Shown: positions 59,562 to 64,000 of the stretch, one piece after another
How the letters are laid out: every line of letters starts with the position of its first letter
How positions within the stretch are numbered: position 1 is the stretch's first letter
Source: Enterobacter cloacae
Lineage (GTDB): Bacteria > Pseudomonadota > Gammaproteobacteria > Enterobacterales > Enterobacteriaceae
Assembly (NCBI RefSeq): GCF_013375935.1
Contig: NZ_CP056117.1
Coordinates: forward strand, 1,240,001-1,304,000
Reading direction: 5' to 3'
DNA length: 64,000 bases
Program-made: the position numbers and the translations under genes
Notes under the pieces: generated by a model
The model's input: the letters and a program-made list of their open reading frames with translations, nothing else
The model's database searches: none
Told to the model about the DNA's origin: nothing

Positions 59562-61013
59562 ATGCATTTTCGTGCCATTACCCGAATCGTTGGATTACTG
59601 GTCATACTTTTTTCCGGAACGATGATCATTCCCGGTCTGGTGGCGCTTATCTACCGGGACGGCGCGGGGCGTGCATTTACGCAAACCTTTTTTGTGGCGC
59701 TGACCATTGGTTCGCTGCTGTGGTGGCCAAACCGTCGTGAGAAAGGCGAGCTGAAAGCCCGGGAAGGTTTTCTGATTGTCGTCCTGTTCTGGACGGTGCT
59801 GGGAAGCGTCGGTGCGCTGCCGTTTATCTTCTCTGAACAACCGAATCTCACCATCACGGATGCGTTCTTTGAGTCGTTCTCCGGCTTAACGACCACCGGG
59901 GCCACCACGCTTGTAGGGCTGGACTCGCTCCCTCATGCGATCCTCTTTTACCGTCAGATGCTGCAGTGGTTCGGCGGTATGGGGATCATCGTCCTGGCGG
60001 TGGCTATTCTGCCGATTCTGGGCGTCGGCGGGATGCAGCTTTACCGGGCCGAAATGCCCGGCCCGCTAAAAGATAACAAAATGCGCCCGCGCATTGCGGA
60101 GACGGCGAAGACTCTGTGGCTGATCTACGTTCTGCTGACGGTGGCCTGTGCGCTGGCGCTGTGGTTTGCCGGGATGCCTGCTTTTGATGCTATCGGGCAC
60201 AGCTTTGCGACTATCGCTATCGGCGGGTTCTCTACGCACGATGCAAGCGTAGGCTACTTCGACAGCCCGACGATCAATACCATCATTGCTATCTTCCTGC
60301 TGATCTCAGGCTGTAACTACGGTCTACACTTCTCCTTGCTGAGCGGACGTAGCCTGAAGGTGTACTGGCGCGACCCGGAATTTCGGATGTTTATCGGCGT
60401 CCAGCTGACGCTGGTTATCATCTGTACCCTGGTGCTGTGGTTCCACGATGTCTATAACTCGGCGGTTACGACCCTGAACCAGGCGTTCTTCCAGGTGGTA
60501 TCAATGGCGACAACCGCTGGTTTCACCACGGACAGTATCGCGCGTTGGCCGCTGTTCCTGCCGGTACTGCTGTTGTGTTCTGCGTTTATCGGCGGCTGTG
60601 CCGGGTCGACGGGCGGCGGCCTGAAGGTGATCCGTATTCTGCTGCTGTTCAAGCAGGGGAACCGTGAGCTGAAGCGTCTGGTTCACCCGAACGCGGTTTA
60701 CAGCATCAAGCTGGGGAACCGCGCTCTGCCGGAGCGTATCCTCGAAGCGGTGTGGGGGTTCTTCTCTGCGTATGCGCTGGTCTTTATTGTCAGTATGCTG
60801 GCCATTATCGCCACGGGCGTGGATGATTTTTCCGCCTTCGCCTCTGTGGTGGCAACGTTAAACAACCTGGGGCCAGGGCTGGGCGTAGTGGCGGATAACT
60901 TTGCCAGTATGAACCCCGTGGCGAAGTGGATCTTAATCGCCAATATGCTGTTTGGTCGTCTTGAGGTCTTTACGCTGCTGGTGCTGTTCACCCCAACATT
61001 CTGGCGTGAGTAA
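59562..61013 (+). CDS. trkH: Trk system potassium uptake channel TrkH
   Basis: Inner-membrane potassium channel subunit that works with cytoplasmic TrkA, 483 residues as in E. coli. Four pore-helix repeats of the Trk/Ktr/HKT family are visible, e.g. [32 protein letters not shown] and the last around [11 protein letters not shown]. It lies 41 bases after yigZ. The hemG gene follows 10 bases later. Confidence 0.97.
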   Translation: MHFRAITRIVGLLVILFSGTMIIPGLVALIYRDGAGRAFTQTFFVALTIGSLLWWPNRREKGELKAREGFLIVVLFWTVLGSVGALPFIFSEQPNLTITDAFFESFSGLTTTGATTLVGLDSLPHAILFYRQMLQWFGGMGIIVLAVAILPILGVGGMQLYRAEMPGPLKDNKMRPRIAETAKTLWLIYVLLTVACALALWFAGMPAFDAIGHSFATIAIGGFSTHDASVGYFDSPTINTIIAIFLLISGCNYGLHFSLLSGRSLKVYWRDPEFRMFIGVQLTLVIICTLVLWFHDVYNSAVTTLNQAFFQVVSMATTAGFTTDSIARWPLFLPVLLLCSAFIGGCAGSTGGGLKVIRILLLFKQGNRELKRLVHPNAVYSIKLGNRALPERILEAVWGFFSAYALVFIVSMLAIIATGVDDFSAFASVVATLNNLGPGLGVVADNFASMNPVAKWILIANMLFGRLEVFTLLVLFTPTFWRE

Positions 61014-61023
61014 GGAGACATTA

Positions 61024-61569
61024 GTGAAAACGTTAATTCTTTTCTCAACGCGTGACGGGCAAACGCGTGAGATTGCTTCATATCTGGCTTCTGAACTCAA
61101 AGAGCTGGGCATTTACTCTGATGTGGTGAACCTGAATCGCACGGAGCAAATTTCCTGGCAGGATTACGACCGTGTGGTGATTGGTGCATCAATTCGTTAC
61201 GGCCATTTCCATCCGGCGCTGGATCGCTTTGTGAAAAAGCATACGGCGGAGCTTGATAAGCTGCCCGGCGCCTTTTACTCGGTCAACCTGGTCGCCCGTA
61301 AAGCCGAGAAGCGCACGCCGCAGACCAACAGCTATACGCGCAAGTTTTTGCTGAGTTCACCCTGGCAGCCCGATATCTGCTCTGTCTTTGCTGGCGCGCT
61401 GCGCTACCCGCGCTATCGCTGGTACGACCGCTTTATGATCCGCCTGATCATGAAAATGACGGGCGGCGAAACCGATACGCGTAAAGAGGTGGTTTATGCC
61501 GACTGGGCTCAGGTTGCCAGTTTTGCCCGTGAAATTGCGCGTTTAACGGACGATTCGCGAGTTAAATAA
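61024..61569 (+). CDS. hemG: Menaquinone-dependent protoporphyrinogen IX dehydrogenase
   Basis: Flavodoxin-like FMN enzyme that oxidises protoporphyrinogen IX to protoporphyrin IX with quinones as acceptor (haem synthesis). 181 residues from a GTG start at 61024 ([20 protein letters not shown]), which has AAGGAG 6 bases upstream. FMN-binding loop [10 protein letters not shown] is at residues 8-17. The open frame that begins inside trkH is too long compared with the family. The rRNA operon follows, as E. coli hemG precedes rrnA. Confidence 0.96.
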   Translation: MKTLILFSTRDGQTREIASYLASELKELGIYSDVVNLNRTEQISWQDYDRVVIGASIRYGHFHPALDRFVKKHTAELDKLPGAFYSVNLVARKAEKRTPQTNSYTRKFLLSSPWQPDICSVFAGALRYPRYRWYDRFMIRLIMKMTGGETDTRKEVVYADWAQVASFAREIARLTDDSRVK

Positions 61570-61618
61570 GCGTTGAGTTTGAAAAGTGAGCGAACGAAAA
61601 GTTTTTTGTATTTTGTGC

Positions 61619-61646
61619 TTGTCACTTCGGAAGAACTCCCTATAAT
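61619..61646 (+). promoter_or_regulatory. rRNA promoter P1
   Basis: TTGTCA (61619-61624) and TATAAT (61641-61646) are 16 bases apart, followed by GCGCC, the discriminator type of rrn P1 promoters under stringent control. Confidence 0.9.
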
Positions 61647-61714
61647 GCGCCTCCACTGACACGGAACAACGGCACGCAAGCCGCCGGGTCAGCAGAGAAA
61701 AGCGAAATAATCGC

Positions 61715-61742
61715 TTGACTCTGAAGCGGGAAAGCGTAATAT
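61715..61742 (+). promoter_or_regulatory. rRNA promoter P2
   Basis: TTGACT (61715-61720) and TAATAT (61737-61742) are separated by 16 bases, about 96 bases after P1, as in E. coli rrn operons. Confidence 0.85.
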
Positions 61743-61778
61743 GCACACCCCGCGCCGCAGCGAAAAACGAAGCGGCAC

Positions 61779-61790
61779 TGCTCTTTAACA
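61779..61790 (+). promoter_or_regulatory. rrn leader boxA (antitermination)
   Basis: TGCTCTTTAACA matches the rrn boxA that binds NusB/NusE and allows antitermination through the rRNA genes. Confidence 0.85.
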
Positions 61791-61922
61791 ATTTATCAGA
61801 CAATCTGTGTGGGCACTCAAAGTGACATGGATTCTTAACGTCGCAAGACGAAAAATGAATACCAAGTCTCTGAGTGAACATACGTAATTCATTACGAAGT
61901 TTAATTCACGAGCATCAAACTT

Positions 61923-63464
<1,542 letters not shown>

Positions 63465-63533
63465 CCTTAAAGAACCTGCCTTTGTAGTGTCCACACAGAT
63501 TGTCTGATGAAAAACAGCAGTAAAAATCTCTGC

Positions 63534-63610
<77 letters not shown>

Positions 63611-63633
63611 AATTTTTGCTGACGCTGCGTTGC

Positions 63634-63675
63634 GGCGACACTCACATACTCGGGTATGCTTCGTGTCACCACGCC
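63634..63675. other. Hairpin-rich block between the spacer tRNAs
   Basis: Nested inverted repeat: CATAC/GTATG around TCGG at the tip, GACAC/GTGTC further out and GGCG/CGCC at the base, in the 104-base gap between tRNA-Ile and tRNA-Ala. Confidence 0.6.
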
Positions 63676-63714
63676 CTGCCTCAACAAAAATACCGGTAGA
63701 GAGATCACTACGAT

Positions 63715-63790
63715 GGGGCTATAGCTCAGCTGGGAGAGCGCCTGCCTTGCACGCAGGAGGTCTGCGGTTCGATCCCGCATAGCTCCACCA
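63715..63790 (+). tRNA. alaT: tRNA-Ala (TGC anticodon)
   Basis: 76-nt tRNA from GGGGCTATAGCTCAGCTGGG to CCGCATAGCTCCACCA with TTGCA anticodon loop (TGC). Second tRNA of the 16S-23S spacer. Confidence 0.97.
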
Positions 63791-63850
63791 TCATTTACTG
63801 CAAAACAAGAAAACTTCAGAGTGAACCTGAAAAGGTGCACTGCGAAGTTT

Positions 63851-63862
63851 TGCTCTTTAAAA
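63851..63862 (+). promoter_or_regulatory. Spacer boxA before 23S
   Basis: TGCTCTTTAAAA repeats the leader boxA element, the usual second antitermination site in the 16S-23S spacer. Confidence 0.75.
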
Positions 63863-63969
63863 ATCTGGATCAAGCTGAAAATTGAAACGACACACAGCTC
63901 ATGTGTGTTCGAGTCTCTCAAATTTTCGCAAGTCGACGATGAATCGAAAGAAACATCTTCGGGTTGTGA

Positions 63970-64000
63970 GGTTAAGCGACTAAGCGTACACGGTGGATGC
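63970..64000 (+). rRNA. rrl: 23S ribosomal RNA (first 31 bases)
   Basis: GGTTAAGCGACTAAGCGTAC and the following bases are the canonical 5' end of enterobacterial 23S rRNA; the gene continues past the right edge. Confidence 0.95.

Larger units (their letters stand above)
61570..61922 (+). promoter_or_regulatory. rRNA operon control region and 16S leader
   Basis: 353 bases with no protein gene, between hemG and 16S. It carries an AT-rich upstream stretch near 61598-61616 (UP-element-like), promoters P1 and P2, and boxA, then a leader that pairs with sequence after 16S for RNase III processing. Confidence 0.85.

Overview
The window is chromosomal DNA of an enterobacterium. The 16S rRNA, the gene order inside each block and the near-identity of most proteins to Escherichia coli homologues point to Enterobacter (E. 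cloacae complex) or a very close genus; the species cannot be fixed from this alone. There is no prophage, insertion sequence, integron or CRISPR array. Most of the window is core metabolism with a few accessory insertions.

Layout. 1-8545: ilvG(partial)-ilvM-ilvE-ilvD-ilvA, convergent ilvY, and ilvC (branched-chain amino acid synthesis; ilvG is open in the visible part, unlike E. coli K-12). 8585-14233: trmL, an aromatic-acid type MFS transporter, and the L-lactate operon lldPRD with two LldR-type operators. 14234-20204: a long AT-rich regulatory region and a four-gene chaperone-usher fimbrial operon whose adhesin gene is frameshifted at a G6 run. 20239-24405: yibL and the mannitol operon mtlADR with five CRP-like sites upstream. 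24842-31367: yibF, selA-selB (selenocysteine incorporation), a ROK kinase and aldB. 31455-35854: an accessory sugar cassette of a GH127 beta-L-arabinofuranosidase, a GPH-type sugar transporter and a divergent AraC regulator. 35948-41032: ysaA, avtA, malS, bax. 41068-49252: the whole xylose regulon, xylR, xylFGH and xylAB. 49305-53941: wecH, ysaB, glyQ-glyS. 54022-57384: fadBA with a FadR operator. 57575-61569: pepQ, yigZ, trkH, hemG. 61570-64000: start of an rRNA operon (P1/P2 promoters, boxA, 16S, tRNA-Ile, tRNA-Ala, first bases of 23S).

How the parts fit. Several units are self-contained catabolic modules, each with uptake, enzymes and a regulator: lactate (LldP/LldD/LldR), mannitol (MtlA/MtlD/MtlR), xylose (XylFGH/XylAB/XylR), and the GH127 cassette, which looks like uptake and hydrolysis of a plant L-arabinofuranoside. 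Together with MalS and FadBA they suggest a plant- or gut-associated generalist.

Against the E. coli K-12 map as I recall it, the block trmL-to-glyS (about 80-81.5 min) lies inverted between ilvC (about 85 min) and fadA (about 87 min), so the window holds two rearrangement junctions, at 8546-8584 and 53942-54021. The accessory genes (transporter next to trmL, fimbrial operon between lldP and yibL, ROK kinase at the yiaY position, GH127 cassette at the yia-cluster position) sit in gaps of an otherwise collinear backbone. I see no clearly new biological system. The best leads are the fimbrial operon (homopolymer frameshift, dense GATC cluster upstream), the GH127 cassette, and alternative hairpins built from a dispersed repeat in the mannitol operon.
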